Positions 8,801 through 17,023 of a stretch of DNA of 64,000 bases are shown here, piece after piece. Source of the stretch: Planctomycetota bacterium (GTDB taxonomy: Bacteria; Planctomycetota; Phycisphaerae; Sedimentisphaerales; Anaerobacaceae). A program made the position numbers and the translations under genes. The number at the start of each line of letters is the position of its first letter. The stretch's first letter is position 1. The stretch covers positions 1 through 64,000 of the forward strand of contig VRUL01000007.1 of NCBI GenBank assembly GCA_019456145.1, read 5' to 3'. The notes under the pieces were generated by a model. It saw only the letters and a list, made by a program, of their open reading frames with translations. It was not told the origin of the DNA and did no database searches.

Positions 8801-9066
8801 GTGGAGGATTCTACTTTGAACCTGCTCTTCCGGAGGTTGATCAAATCAACTTTGCCCCCCATGTAAGGGTGCCGGTATTAATGATCAACGGCCGGTATGA
8901 TGGTGCACTGCTGGTTGAAAAATCCCAGCGTCCGATGTATGATCTTCTCGGTACGCCTGAGAAAAATAAACGGCATCTGCTCTTTGACACAGGACATCTA
9001 CCACGAGAGCACGTCAACGAGGAGAGCCTTAAATGGTTTGATCTTTATTTCGGGCCTGTCCGGTAA
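5815..9066 (+). CDS. Membrane Ser/Thr kinase fused to PEGA, SUMF1 and alpha/beta-hydrolase domains
   Basis: A 1083-residue multidomain receptor-type kinase. Order: a short zinc-finger-like segment with H29-x3-C33-x2-C36; a Hanks-type kinase (about 81-395) with GTGGMG 89-94, K111, HRD 250-252, DFG 270-272, SPE 296-298 and an insert of about 50 residues at 175-225; one membrane segment (about 416-436); a PEGA-like domain (493-560); a SUMF1/FGE-like domain (568-787); and an alpha/beta hydrolase (about 840-1083) with GLSWG (S973), D1029 and H1061. The kinase should face the cytoplasm and the rest the periplasm. The SUMF1 part has a cysteine at C785 but I do not see the two-cysteine arrangement of true formylglycine enzymes, so it is more likely a binding or structural domain. 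GGAG lies ten bases before the ATG. An ECF sigma gene follows 169 bases later and shares an upstream motif. Confidence 0.9.
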   Translation: MSECLSSQEFSFFVDGSASAEAATMWRRHLRECDSCATTLLRMRAGIESVPESTVETSGKRNISRELHTISSLEPNVQIGDFRIEKRLGTGGMGIVYQAVQVSLNRRVALKVLPPGLTLNQRAAVERFHREAQAAAKLHHTNIVAIYAEGEENGTCYYAMEMIEGQGLDQIIDDFHAAKGDKSASEDFISMENGVTCDEPESPEAVKSNTQTTLSLSRGGSLQRHFDTIARLIADVADALDYAHSKGIIHRDVKPSNLMLGKDGRLSLMDFGVARILEDQGITITGSFIGTPHYMSPEQIRGGGDKLDHRTDIYSLGVTLYELLTLKLPFAGDNQEQIITQILGKEPRRPRQLDDRIPVDLDTICCKAIEKEANRRYQTAGEFAEDLRRYINRYTIRAKRSGPIDKIVKFVRRHKVPVAMAAGIVLASTIAGMTTWKYFSSRWAQERVIPEIRVLVDKGKYFEAFEIARKAERFVRGDPGLAALWPEFSDTMSIETTPTRARIYVKRYNSPSDKWRRLGKSPTGQIRLARGLYRWKLTKPGYATVEVRRPTSNRTVNFQLYRKDEIPSRMVRVSGGRFKLWLNGMSHHEIELDDYLIDRYEVTNREFKEFVDSGGYREEKYWKHKFLKDGIVFSWSETIQEFHDQADCTGPSGWRNGNYPEGRDDYPVGGISWYEAAAYAEFAGKELPTIYHWSRAGITVGRYSGTILLHSNFSQKSPDSVGDYQGMGSYGTYDMAGNLREWCWNKASDNKRYILGGAWDEPEYKFVIPAAFNPFDRSTTNGFRCVKYVSETAVPEMAFEDIAFETRDYSKETPVSDEEFQLYKKTLYSYEKDALNEVVVAIDDSEKYWRHETIIFDAAYGEERVIAHLYLPRNSSPPYQTVIYFPGNSALFLHQYHSGGLPDFLLRSGRAVLYPIYKGTYERNSGLQSNRPTRSLSYRDHVIWWSKDLSRSIDYLELRGDIDHEKVGFFGLSWGAALAAIFPAIEDRLKVCVLVGGGFYFEPALPEVDQINFAPHVRVPVLMINGRYDGALLVEKSQRPMYDLLGTPEKNKRHLLFDTGHLPREHVNEESLKWFDLYFGPVR

Positions 9067-9197
9067 ATATTAGATTACAAAGAAAAATAATATCATGTAT
9101 TTGAAATAAGATTTGAACAAGTGAACGTCTGTTTCAGTTCCGTCGGGAACAAAGATATACAACCTCCTGAATAACGAAAATATTGAATTATGTAATC

Positions 9198-9220
9198 AGT
9201 GAAGGTATGCAGCTGAATCC
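9198..9220 (+). promoter_or_regulatory. Motif shared with the kinase gene, upstream of the ECF sigma gene
   Basis: Second copy of the AGTGAA/GTATG/AGCTG/AATCC motif, ending 16 bases before the sigma ATG (the kinase copy ends 63 bases before its gene). A GGGAAC lies further upstream near 9145-9150. If it is a promoter, the leader is very short; it could instead be a binding site for the sigma factor's regulator. Confidence 0.4.
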
Positions 9221-9235
9221 TCCGGGTGTAATGAT

Positions 9236-10141
9236 ATGAGCGAAATGAGCCAAAGGGACATGCTTCTGTTAGAGGAGATTCGCAAAGGAAAGGCCGGCGT
9301 GTGGGAACACCTTATAGAGGCATACGAAGGGCGGCTTTTGAACTTTGCGACCGCTCGCCTTCCTCAGCGTGCAGACGCCGAGGATATTGTTCAAGACACA
9401 TTCGTTTCCTTCATCAAGGGATTGAGCAATTTCCGCGGTGAAGCCAGTCTGGAAACTTACCTGTTTATCATTTTGCGCAACAAGATTTTCGATCGCTACC
9501 GCAGCAGACGGTCAAAATCAGTCTGCCTGATTCAGGATGTCTATAGTGATGGACAAGGTGATGACGGCATCAATGTTTTTGAGCGGATGTCGGCGCCCGA
9601 GCCCACAGCCAGTTGGTATATCAGCCAGGTTGAAGAGCAACAACTTTCGCGAAAGGCACTGACAGAGTCCCTTCGAGAACTGCTTAAGGTATTCAAGACA
9701 TCGCGGAAGTTTCGTGATTTGAAGATGATTGAGCTGCTATTTTACTGCAAGATTCCTAATAAGTATGTTGCGAATCTATTCAAGTTGAAAGAGATAACAG
9801 TGAGAGTTTTCAAACATCGGTGTCTCAAGCGGATACGTGGAAATATTACAAAACTTGACGCCTTAACGAATATAGCTTCTTCAAATTTTGAACATTTCCT
9901 AACTGAAATCTGGGAGTCCCATCGACTTAGCTGCCCGAAGCGCAGTACCCTTGGTGCCTTTCTGCTGGAAACTTTAGAGCCGAGATGGTTTGATTATGTA
10001 GATTTTCATCTGACCACATTAGGTTGTCATTTCTGCCGGGCCAACCTCAAAGACCTTAAGCGTCACAAAACCACTGATGAACAGCGTCTTTTTCGGAAAC
10101 GAATTATGGAATCCACAGTTGGTTTTCTTTCCAGTTCATAG
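9236..10141 (+). CDS. ECF-type RNA polymerase sigma factor with a C-terminal Cys/His extension
   Basis: A 301-residue product, longer than the usual 170-200 of ECF sigma factors. Region 2 is clear at about 20-90 (ADAEDIVQDTFVSFIKGL; FRGEASLETYLFIILRNKIFD is the 2.2-2.4 part). Region 4 is weaker (about 150-200: MIELLFYCKIPNKYVANLF...KEITVRVFKHRCLKRI) but keeps the helix-turn-helix pattern. The tail (about 215-301) is an added domain with H-x5-C-x2-C (HLTTLGCHFC near 257-266), echoing the H-x3-C-x2-C at the kinase N-terminus. Planctomycetes encode many ECF factors next to Ser/Thr kinases, and this pair fits that pattern. No separate anti-sigma gene is visible. The start codon lacks a good ribosome-binding site. 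Confidence 0.88.
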   Translation: MSEMSQRDMLLLEEIRKGKAGVWEHLIEAYEGRLLNFATARLPQRADAEDIVQDTFVSFIKGLSNFRGEASLETYLFIILRNKIFDRYRSRRSKSVCLIQDVYSDGQGDDGINVFERMSAPEPTASWYISQVEEQQLSRKALTESLRELLKVFKTSRKFRDLKMIELLFYCKIPNKYVANLFKLKEITVRVFKHRCLKRIRGNITKLDALTNIASSNFEHFLTEIWESHRLSCPKRSTLGAFLLETLEPRWFDYVDFHLTTLGCHFCRANLKDLKRHKTTDEQRLFRKRIMESTVGFLSSS

Positions 10142-10739
10142 TGTTATTAAATTATGGCCTTAAAGTCATAAAAATAATCTACGAAATTATTGTAACATTT
10201 TCAGGTCTTTTACGTCTCAATATATATGTGAATTATAGCCTGAATTGACTTCAGGGCTTGTGATTAGCTGTAAAAACGACTAACATCCCAGCGGATTATG
10301 AGCATCCAGTAATCTTTTTTGAAAGGAGAACAAGTTAGCGGAAGAGCGAATCTAAAGATTTCGCCTTGTGTTTTTCTTTATATTTTGAAAATTTTCATGA
10401 AATCTCAGGAGTAATTACGAAAAAGGGTGTAATTTACTTGACATTATTCTGTCACTAAGATACATTATATAAAGAAGGGCGGTGAAAAAGCTTTTTTTGC
10501 CTCCAGTCAATTTTCGTCCACGAAAAAGCCGGATGTTTTGTATTCTATACTCCCTAAGAGTTTCCTGGGAAGGGACACGGTCACTGAAAACAAGAGCAAG
10601 ATTCAATTCATTTTTAAGTTTACGCAAGTCTCGAAGTGTAATTTATGCGCTATACGCGTATTGTAAATAACAATAAGAATGAAGAAAAAAGAAGGACCGG
10701 CAGTAGTAACGGCTACCCCAGAAAAACAAGGAAAAGATA
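10142..10739. other. 598-base gene-free leader region of the subtilase gene
   Basis: No gene is supportable. It holds an orphan ribosome-binding-like GAAAGGAG near 10320-10327 without a following start codon, a weak hairpin (GCGAA...TTCGC, about 10345-10365), and the promoter-like sequence at 10438-10466. A short frame from 10679 ends inside the subtilase signal peptide and is not credible as a protein. Confidence 0.55.
10438..10466 (+). promoter_or_regulatory. Sigma70-type promoter candidate for the subtilase gene
   Basis: Perfect TTGACA (10438-10443), a 17-base spacer, then TACATT (10461-10466, 4 of 6 consensus). The leader to the ATG at 10740 would be about 265 bases. Confidence 0.5.
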
Positions 10740-13700
10740 ATGAGGACCTACAGGAAACCACGAAATCCGATGTTTTTGTTCGGCGGGCGTATCATAACCA
10801 TCGTGGCAACAATCTCCTGTATCCTGGCAATGTTCACGTGGCAGGACTTCGTCGGGCCTGTCGAGGCAGTTCAACCTGACGACAGTGTTATCGGGGACCG
10901 TATTATTGAAGAAGAACCATTTGTTCCGGGAGAGGTCCTTGTGCTACTGTCGGTGGAGGCGGATGCAAACAGTGTTGCGGAGTCAGGAGAGTACTTTTCA
11001 GGCATTGAATCTTCGGTGAAAGGGGACATCGTTCGGCGTATTACATTTTCCGGCGGGAAAGAGGTGCTTCGTGTCAAACTGCCAACCGGCAAGTCTGTAG
11101 AGGATGCAATATCAGAGCACTGGGAGGCGAGAGACCGACGCATCGTTGTAGTCGAACCTAATTATCGTGTGCGTATAGCGAGGATTCCAAACGACCCGCT
11201 CTTCCCACAGTTATGGGGTATGAACAACACGGGCCAGACCGGGGGCAGAGAAGATGCAGATATCGACGCTCCAGAGGCCTGGGATATTGCTACCGGTGTA
11301 CCAGAAGCATCAGATGTAATCGTGGGAGTTATCGATTCCGGTGTCGACTACCTTCATCCGGATTTGATTAACAATATGTGGGTCAATCCCGGAGAGATAC
11401 CCGGCAACGGTATCGACGACGATGGTAACGGATATATCGATGACATATATGGGTACGATTTCTACCAGAATGATGGTGATCCGAGTGACGCGGCTGGCCA
11501 TGGTACACACGTTTCCGGGACAATTGCGGGTATTGGTGATAACGGGCTTGGAGTGGCCGGTGTGAACTGGCGATGTAAGCTGATGGCGCTGCGATTTATC
11601 GATGCGCGTGGTTTTGGCAACACGTCAGGTGCTATAGAAGCGATAAACTACGCCGTAGCCAACGGTGCCAAGATATTGAACAATAGCTGGGGCGGGGGCG
11701 GATACTCAGAGTCTCTTGAAACTGCGATTACCGAGGCGCGCGACAACGGCGTGCTTTTCGTGGCTGCAGCGGGTAATTCCGGAGTGGACACTGACTCTCA
11801 GCCACATTACCCCTCGAGCTATGAGGTTTCTAACGTGATTTCTGTGGCTGCGACCGACGATGAAGATTCATTAGCCAGCTTTTCCAACTATGGCGCTGAG
11901 TCTGTGGACCTCGGTGCGCCAGGAGTAAGTATTCTCAGCACTATCCCGAAATATAGAACAGTGTTTTTCGAGGATTTTCAGGGCGCTATTACGCCTGGCT
12001 TTGGTGGTACACAAATGAGTCTGGAGGGGATTATCAACAACCGATGGGGCACAGTTCTGGTCCCGATACCTGATGACCAAAACAATATTGCCGCCCGCGG
12101 CGATTGGCAGAACTCCTGGCCTTATTTTAGGGACAGTTCCGGCTCGATTGTAACATCTGCAATAGACACGCGGGGACTTCGCGGGCTTACTCTGGATTTC
12201 GAGTTCCGCTTTGAGATTGGCAACGGTGACGAGCTGACCGCCTACGTATGGGACAGTACAACCTGGCAGGAAGTCTTTTCCATAGCCAGCAAATGTTGTT
12301 ACCGTGAGGACTTTTACTTTTCGACACTGATTGATATCCCTGAATCATATCGCCATGCAGAGATGAAGGTAAGGTTCCAATGGGCTACCGATGGGGAGGA
12401 TAACAACTACTTCGGGGGAGAAATAGACAATATTCGCATTCAATGTATCGATGACCACATGGGTAGCTACGCCTGGTTCAACGGCACTTCGATGGCGACA
12501 CCGCACGTGGTGGGTGTGGCTGCGCTGGTAATGGCGAATGTGCCTGGCTCTGCATCGACGACAATGTCGCTGGATGAATTGAAGTCGAGAATCGTGTGGA
12601 CTGGTGATCCGATACCTGCGTTGAACGGGCGGACTGTTTCCGGGCGCCGCCTTAATGCGTACAATGCCTTAACCGCGTCGCCCGGAGTTACAGTGGTTGC
12701 TCCTAACGGCGGAGAGAGCTGGGAACTGTTGTCCAAGCACGATATTGAATGGTATTCGATCGGCACGGGCTCTGTCTTTGATATTTACCTGTACAAAGGA
12801 GGCAGCTTTTACGCGCTGCTGGCAGAAGACGTTCCAAGCAGCGGTAAGTTCACCTGGGAGATACCAGTAAGCTTGCCATCCGATTCAGATTACCGCATTC
12901 GGATAACCGGCGGCACATACTCTGATGAAAGTGACGAGGACTTCGAGTTGTTTTGCCCGGCCATGATAAAGCCGAGTTATCCTGATCCCTGCAACGGCGC
13001 ATCCGACGTTACGCTGGATACCGACCTGATATGGAACGTCGAAGAATTGAAACCTGTGACAATTACTTTCGACGAATTACCTTATGGTACTACGGTCGAC
13101 GGTATGGTCATCGAGGACGTAACATTCGGTTTCTCATCTTCTGATGCGAACATCAATGGTGGTCCAGGCGACATCTACTATATTCAACAGCCTAACATCG
13201 AAGGAGAAGCGGCAGGGACTTTGACGCTGGACTTTGCTGTGCCTGTGTTCGATGTCTCCTATGGCTTCGCAATGAGCGCCATTGGATTTGAACCGAATGC
13301 AACGACAATGGTTCTGATTGATAGTTCGTTAATTCCTATCGGCACTTTTTCGGCCGATGCTGACGATATGGGTTTCTATTTTATAGAGGGTATGAACAGA
13401 GGAACAAGTACGACACCGATAGCGCATGCTGTTATTACCTTTTCTCATCCCGACGCAGAACTCGGTCGTTTTGCGCTGGATAACCTGACGTACAGCCCAA
13501 TTCCCGGGGGGCTCTCTGAAGCAGCAGCAACTGGTGAAAGTGGAGGTAGGGTTGAAGGAGAAAGCGGGGAGCACGCAGATGCAAACGGCACAAACGTTGG
13601 TTTTCAGTCCTGGATTGAATCAGGAGAGTTCGGTTCGATGCAGCCGGCGTACTTGTTATCCGGCGTCCGAACCGGTGTCGAATCCGGTGTAAAAGAGTCT

Positions 13701-15389
13701 GCGGCACCGGAAGCCATAGCAATGGAAATGTCTGTCAGTACAGGTGAATTGCATAGTGGCGGTCCTGATGCCGGAAATTATATCTTTATTGACAACAACG
13801 AGCCAAATGGTCCATCTTTCGATTGGATCGAGATCGCTGCGCCGCCACCGCCTCCACCACCGCCGCCCGGTGGGACAGTGCAGGAACCTTCAGAACCCAC
13901 AGAGACTATAAGCGGGATTCACATGGGTCTCGATGATGACAGTGCCTACTTCCCCATTGAGCTGCCGTTTAGCTTCTATTTCTACGGCAACAACTACAAT
14001 CGTGTTGCAGTTGGCTCGAATGGAACGATTTATTTCGAGGACCAGTACCTTGGCTTTAACAACTGCTGTATTCCATGTAATACCGGTTACAACGTTCAGC
14101 GTTTCATAGCGGTTTACTGGGACGATCTCGATCCCAATCCCGTCGGAGCTGACAACGTGTATTATTCGATTGTCGGGCAGGCGCCCAATCGTATTCTGGT
14201 AGTGCAGTGGGAGAATGTGAGTCACTTCTTTTCTGAAGATGACAGGGTGACTTGTCAGGCTCAGCTTTTCGAGGGCAGCAGTGACATTCTGCTTCTTTAT
14301 GCGGATCCCAGCTCAGAGGCCGGTTCGCTTGCAACTGTGGGTATCCAGAGGGACCGTGAAACAGGTTTGAACTATATGTGCAACGAGGAGAAGCTGCATC
14401 CTGGTTTAGCAGTCCTGTTCAGGTACATGCCTCCTTGTCCTGCGACCTGGGACGTTTACTTCGGAACAAACCCGAACGCAATGGAGCTGATTGAAAGTGA
14501 TTTGACCGATCCGAACTGTGACCCGACACCTAATCCTGGTGAGACACTGAAGCGCGGCACGAGGTACTTCTGGCAGGTTGTAGTGAAGAACTGCTGTGGT
14601 GCTATCGACAGCAATGAGTGGTCGTTCACAACGGTGAACACACCTCCTGCCGCCGATGCCGGTGATGATCGGACTGTCGTATGTGCATGCAATAGCGAGC
14701 AAGGGACACAGGTCATCCTGGACGGCACCAGGTCCAGTGATGCCGATGAGACCCCACTAACATATATGTGGACGGGGCCTTTCCTTGAGAGTCCGGCACA
14801 AGGCGCTACGCCGACCGTCACGTTAGATAGCGGATGCCCGGATGATTATGTGATAACCCTCATTGTTAATGACGGAATAGTGGACTCGGAGCCTAACGAG
14901 GTTGTGATAACAGTTGTTTACACGAGTCCTCCTTCATTTGAGTTTTCCGTTGCGCCCACCTTCCTGTGGCCTCCGAGTCATAAGATGGTTGAGATTACAC
15001 CGAGCTGGACTGTGAGCGATTGCGATGCTGCACCGGAGGTGTCTTTGTTCAGCATAGTGATGAGCGATGATGCCAACACGGTAGGCGATGGACAGACTAC
15101 CGGTGATATTGAGACAGGCGATGACGGCTCAATCTATGTAAGGTCTGAGCGTAGTGGGACCAATAGCAGCAGGCTTTACACGATAACCTATCAGGCGGTT
15201 GATGACTTCGGAAATGTTAGTGTCCGCAGCGCAACCGTCAGGATTCCACATGACTTTAAGGTTTTAGGGAGAATTGCAGAACGATGGCTTTTGTCCGGAC
15301 CGGCAGGGTCGATCCAAGTAGACTTTAACCGTGACGGTATTGTGAATTTGACGGACTTTGCCAGATTCGCAGAAAACTGGATAAAATAG
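10740..15389 (+). CDS. Giant secreted subtilisin-family protease with single dockerin-like C-terminus
   Basis: A 1549-residue exported S8 serine protease. An N-terminal hydrophobic segment (about 17-34) acts as signal peptide, and a propeptide follows (FVPGEVLVLL, 61-70). Catalytic residues are D199 (VIDSGVDYLHPDL), H254 (GHGTHVSG) and S584 (GTSMATPH). Between the LGAPG strand (about 392-396) and the serine motif lies an insertion of about 170 residues that looks like a MAM/jelly-roll domain (LDFEFRFEIGNGDELTAYVW ... GGEIDNIRIQ). Then come an Ig-like Kre9-type domain (about 650-735), a further beta-rich region, a nine-proline linker (about 1036-1044), a PKD-like domain (about 1300-1395) and a terminal EF-hand-like repeat (DFNRDGIVNLTDFARFAENW). 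Phycisphaerae proteins often carry one such dockerin-like repeat, and its partner is unknown. AAGGA lies seven bases before the ATG. Confidence 0.92.
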   Translation: MRTYRKPRNPMFLFGGRIITIVATISCILAMFTWQDFVGPVEAVQPDDSVIGDRIIEEEPFVPGEVLVLLSVEADANSVAESGEYFSGIESSVKGDIVRRITFSGGKEVLRVKLPTGKSVEDAISEHWEARDRRIVVVEPNYRVRIARIPNDPLFPQLWGMNNTGQTGGREDADIDAPEAWDIATGVPEASDVIVGVIDSGVDYLHPDLINNMWVNPGEIPGNGIDDDGNGYIDDIYGYDFYQNDGDPSDAAGHGTHVSGTIAGIGDNGLGVAGVNWRCKLMALRFIDARGFGNTSGAIEAINYAVANGAKILNNSWGGGGYSESLETAITEARDNGVLFVAAAGNSGVDTDSQPHYPSSYEVSNVISVAATDDEDSLASFSNYGAESVDLGAPGVSILSTIPKYRTVFFEDFQGAITPGFGGTQMSLEGIINNRWGTVLVPIPDDQNNIAARGDWQNSWPYFRDSSGSIVTSAIDTRGLRGLTLDFEFRFEIGNGDELTAYVWDSTTWQEVFSIASKCCYREDFYFSTLIDIPESYRHAEMKVRFQWATDGEDNNYFGGEIDNIRIQCIDDHMGSYAWFNGTSMATPHVVGVAALVMANVPGSASTTMSLDELKSRIVWTGDPIPALNGRTVSGRRLNAYNALTASPGVTVVAPNGGESWELLSKHDIEWYSIGTGSVFDIYLYKGGSFYALLAEDVPSSGKFTWEIPVSLPSDSDYRIRITGGTYSDESDEDFELFCPAMIKPSYPDPCNGASDVTLDTDLIWNVEELKPVTITFDELPYGTTVDGMVIEDVTFGFSSSDANINGGPGDIYYIQQPNIEGEAAGTLTLDFAVPVFDVSYGFAMSAIGFEPNATTMVLIDSSLIPIGTFSADADDMGFYFIEGMNRGTSTTPIAHAVITFSHPDAELGRFALDNLTYSPIPGGLSEAAATGESGGRVEGESGEHADANGTNVGFQSWIESGEFGSMQPAYLLSGVRTGVESGVKESAAPEAIAMEMSVSTGELHSGGPDAGNYIFIDNNEPNGPSFDWIEIAAPPPPPPPPPGGTVQEPSEPTETISGIHMGLDDDSAYFPIELPFSFYFYGNNYNRVAVGSNGTIYFEDQYLGFNNCCIPCNTGYNVQRFIAVYWDDLDPNPVGADNVYYSIVGQAPNRILVVQWENVSHFFSEDDRVTCQAQLFEGSSDILLLYADPSSEAGSLATVGIQRDRETGLNYMCNEEKLHPGLAVLFRYMPPCPATWDVYFGTNPNAMELIESDLTDPNCDPTPNPGETLKRGTRYFWQVVVKNCCGAIDSNEWSFTTVNTPPAADAGDDRTVVCACNSEQGTQVILDGTRSSDADETPLTYMWTGPFLESPAQGATPTVTLDSGCPDDYVITLIVNDGIVDSEPNEVVITVVYTSPPSFEFSVAPTFLWPPSHKMVEITPSWTVSDCDAAPEVSLFSIVMSDDANTVGDGQTTGDIETGDDGSIYVRSERSGTNSSRLYTITYQAVDDFGNVSVRSATVRIPHDFKVLGRIAERWLLSGPAGSIQVDFNRDGIVNLTDFARFAENWIK

Positions 15390-15600
15390 TCTGTTGCAGG
15401 TTACAAAGTTGTGAGTGTAACTTTATTTGTTGACGCAATCGCCGATGTGATGTTTTCAGGCTCAACAAGCCCGCAAAAATTTCGGTGCTAAAGAGGTCCT
15501 GTGCTTCGGGTGACAATTGTGTTGCGTGGGGAACCACCGTTCCAGCGACGTTTAAATCGACGTTACGAATCCAAAGATTGTTTGAAGATTGCAAGCAGTA

Positions 15601-15993
15601 CTACCTGTTCAGGTTTTTCAGTAACTGTTCGTAAATGAGTCTTGATTTAGTCTCGTCTCCAAAGACACCCGCCCGAATGCTTAATTCAGTGGTGTTTTCT
15701 GCAGTGGACTTGAGCTTTATTGTGATCTTTTTATCCTGAGCATCCCTGGCAACGATTTTTGCGGCTAATGCGTCCTTTACCTTGCTGCTGACTTTTAGAT
15801 CGAGCTGCTCAATGGACAGTTGCGCCGCCTGGTATACTGAGTTTATATCGTTTGACAGGTTCGCTTCGAGGTCGCCCTTGACATACATTACGGTGCCTGC
15901 TCCAACTCCTACCAAAGCAATGGCCATACAGCCCTGCAGTAAGAGTAAGACAGCAACAAGCAGAAGCGGTACAACAACATGTTTTGTTCGCAT
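15601..15993 (-). CDS. Small lipoprotein, DUF3568-like
   Basis: A 130-residue protein with a hydrophobic signal ending in a lipobox (LLLLQGC, lipidated C22), so probably anchored in a membrane. After the cysteine comes a glycine-rich segment (ALVGVGAGTVMYVKGDLEA), then an alpha/beta pattern (SSKVKDALAAKIV..., KKITIKLKSTAENTTELSIRAGVFGDETKSRLI split by turns) typical of DUF3568 proteins. The function of that family is unknown to me. GGAG lies nine bases before the ATG and a near-consensus promoter lies further upstream. It is transcribed against the subtilase gene and away from the gene at 16273. Confidence 0.75.
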   Translation of the reverse strand: MRTKHVVVPLLLVAVLLLLQGCMAIALVGVGAGTVMYVKGDLEANLSNDINSVYQAAQLSIEQLDLKVSSKVKDALAAKIVARDAQDKKITIKLKSTAENTTELSIRAGVFGDETKSRLIYEQLLKNLNR

Positions 15994-16031
15994 TATAGCG
16001 TCTCCTTACAACTGTAACACATCATTGTTTA

Positions 16032-16060
16032 ATAATACGGTCAAATAAAGCGTTTGTCAA
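16032..16060 (-). promoter_or_regulatory. Strong sigma70-type promoter for the DUF3568-like lipoprotein
   Basis: On the minus strand TTGACA (16055-16060), a 17-base spacer and TATTAT (16032-16037). It is the best match to the sigma70 consensus in the window. Confidence 0.65.
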
Positions 16061-16078
16061 TTCCCTACATCGAAAAAC

Positions 16079-16120
16079 AGCCGAAATTGACCTTTTGCGG
16101 GATTATGGTCAATTTCGGCT
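16079..16120. repeat. Perfect 14-bp inverted repeat in a divergent promoter region
   Basis: AGCCGAAATTGACC (16079-16092) and GGTCAATTTCGGCT (16107-16120) are exact reverse complements around a 14-base loop. On the minus strand GTTTTT follows, as in an intrinsic terminator, yet the element lies upstream of the lipoprotein promoter and no minus-strand gene enters from the right. It may be an operator, an insulator terminator or a small mobile hairpin. Confidence 0.7.
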
Positions 16121-16272
16121 TCTTAAATAAATATTGACTTTCCTGTTGAAATTCAGATTGAAATATAGTAAAAAGAAGCGATAATTTTTTAATTGCTATT
16201 GGCCTGCTGTCTGGACTGATGCCGATATAATAGTGAACTGCCGGATATTTTGAAAATTAAGCTGATTTGGCT

Positions 16273-17004
16273 ATGGCACGTAATCGTAAAAAAATGTCTC
16301 CTTACGAGGTTATAGGCAAAACCCGGTCCAAGTCAAGCTATGGTAAGATATCGAAGAAGTTGCCCCCGGAAAAGTCCGAGAGGACTGAAAAAGACAGGGC
16401 AGAATCGGTTCTGCCTGCACCTGGAAAGGTGATACACTGGCCAAGAAAGCCGAAGATTGTACAGTTTAACGCCGGCAGGATCGAGATATCATTGCCGTAC
16501 CCGCTTGCGATTGCAGTGCTTTTGGGCATTATCCTGCTGTTTTTAGTGGCTCTTTGGATTGGTGAAATTGGTTACCTAAACAGCGAAAGAGCAGCTAATT
16601 CTACAGGAAAAGTATTAAAAGGCCGGCAGAAAGCGGTAACAGGCGGCATGTCGGGCAGTGATTTGGAAGAAAAGAATTTGACTGATTTAAGAGAAACCGA
16701 AACAAGTGCGTTGACAGGCAATAATCGAATCGTGATACAAACCTATCACAGCAGGGCCGACCTTGAACTGGTACAGTATCATTTCGCCCAGGGCAATATA
16801 GGGACCGAAATAAGAAAAATCGGCGATACTTTTTATCTTGTCAGTAAGGACAAGTATGAAAATCCAGGCAGGGAAGGGACCGATGGTTACGCAGCCAAAC
16901 AAAAAATAATCGAGTGGGGTGCGCGCTATAAAGCGCCGAAGGATTATGAAACCTTCGCACCCAATTTGTTCAGTGATGCATACGGTAAGAAATTTGAAGA
17001 TTAA
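16273..17004 (+). CDS. Single-pass membrane protein with a SPOR-like C-terminal domain
   Basis: A 243-residue product. A very basic cytoplasmic N-terminus (about 1-75, rich in K/R/S) is followed by a membrane segment (about 77-100, PLAIAVLLGIILLFLVALWI), a linker, and a C-terminal domain starting near 152 (RIVIQTYHSRADLELVQYHF). That domain shows the beta-alpha-beta pattern and helix spacing of SPOR-type domains, which bind denuded peptidoglycan. The family call is tentative; the extracellular alpha/beta domain is visible but I see no diagnostic residue. I start at the ATG 16273 rather than TTG 16267. The PVC small basic protein gene follows after 19 bases and is probably cotranscribed. The protein could also be a cell-envelope scaffold of unknown role. 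Confidence 0.6.
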   Translation: MARNRKKMSPYEVIGKTRSKSSYGKISKKLPPEKSERTEKDRAESVLPAPGKVIHWPRKPKIVQFNAGRIEISLPYPLAIAVLLGIILLFLVALWIGEIGYLNSERAANSTGKVLKGRQKAVTGGMSGSDLEEKNLTDLRETETSALTGNNRIVIQTYHSRADLELVQYHFAQGNIGTEIRKIGDTFYLVSKDKYENPGREGTDGYAAKQKIIEWGARYKAPKDYETFAPNLFSDAYGKKFED

Positions 17005-17023
17005 TTTTAGGCAGTGAGGTTAA

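Noticed and set aside
10679-10879. 66-codon frame overlapping the subtilase start
   Set aside because: It overlaps the signal-peptide region in another frame, and the ribosome-binding site serves the ATG at 10740.
16134-16169. Promoter TTGACT...TATAGT for the SPOR-like gene
   Set aside because: The spacer is 24 bases, too long for a sigma70 promoter.
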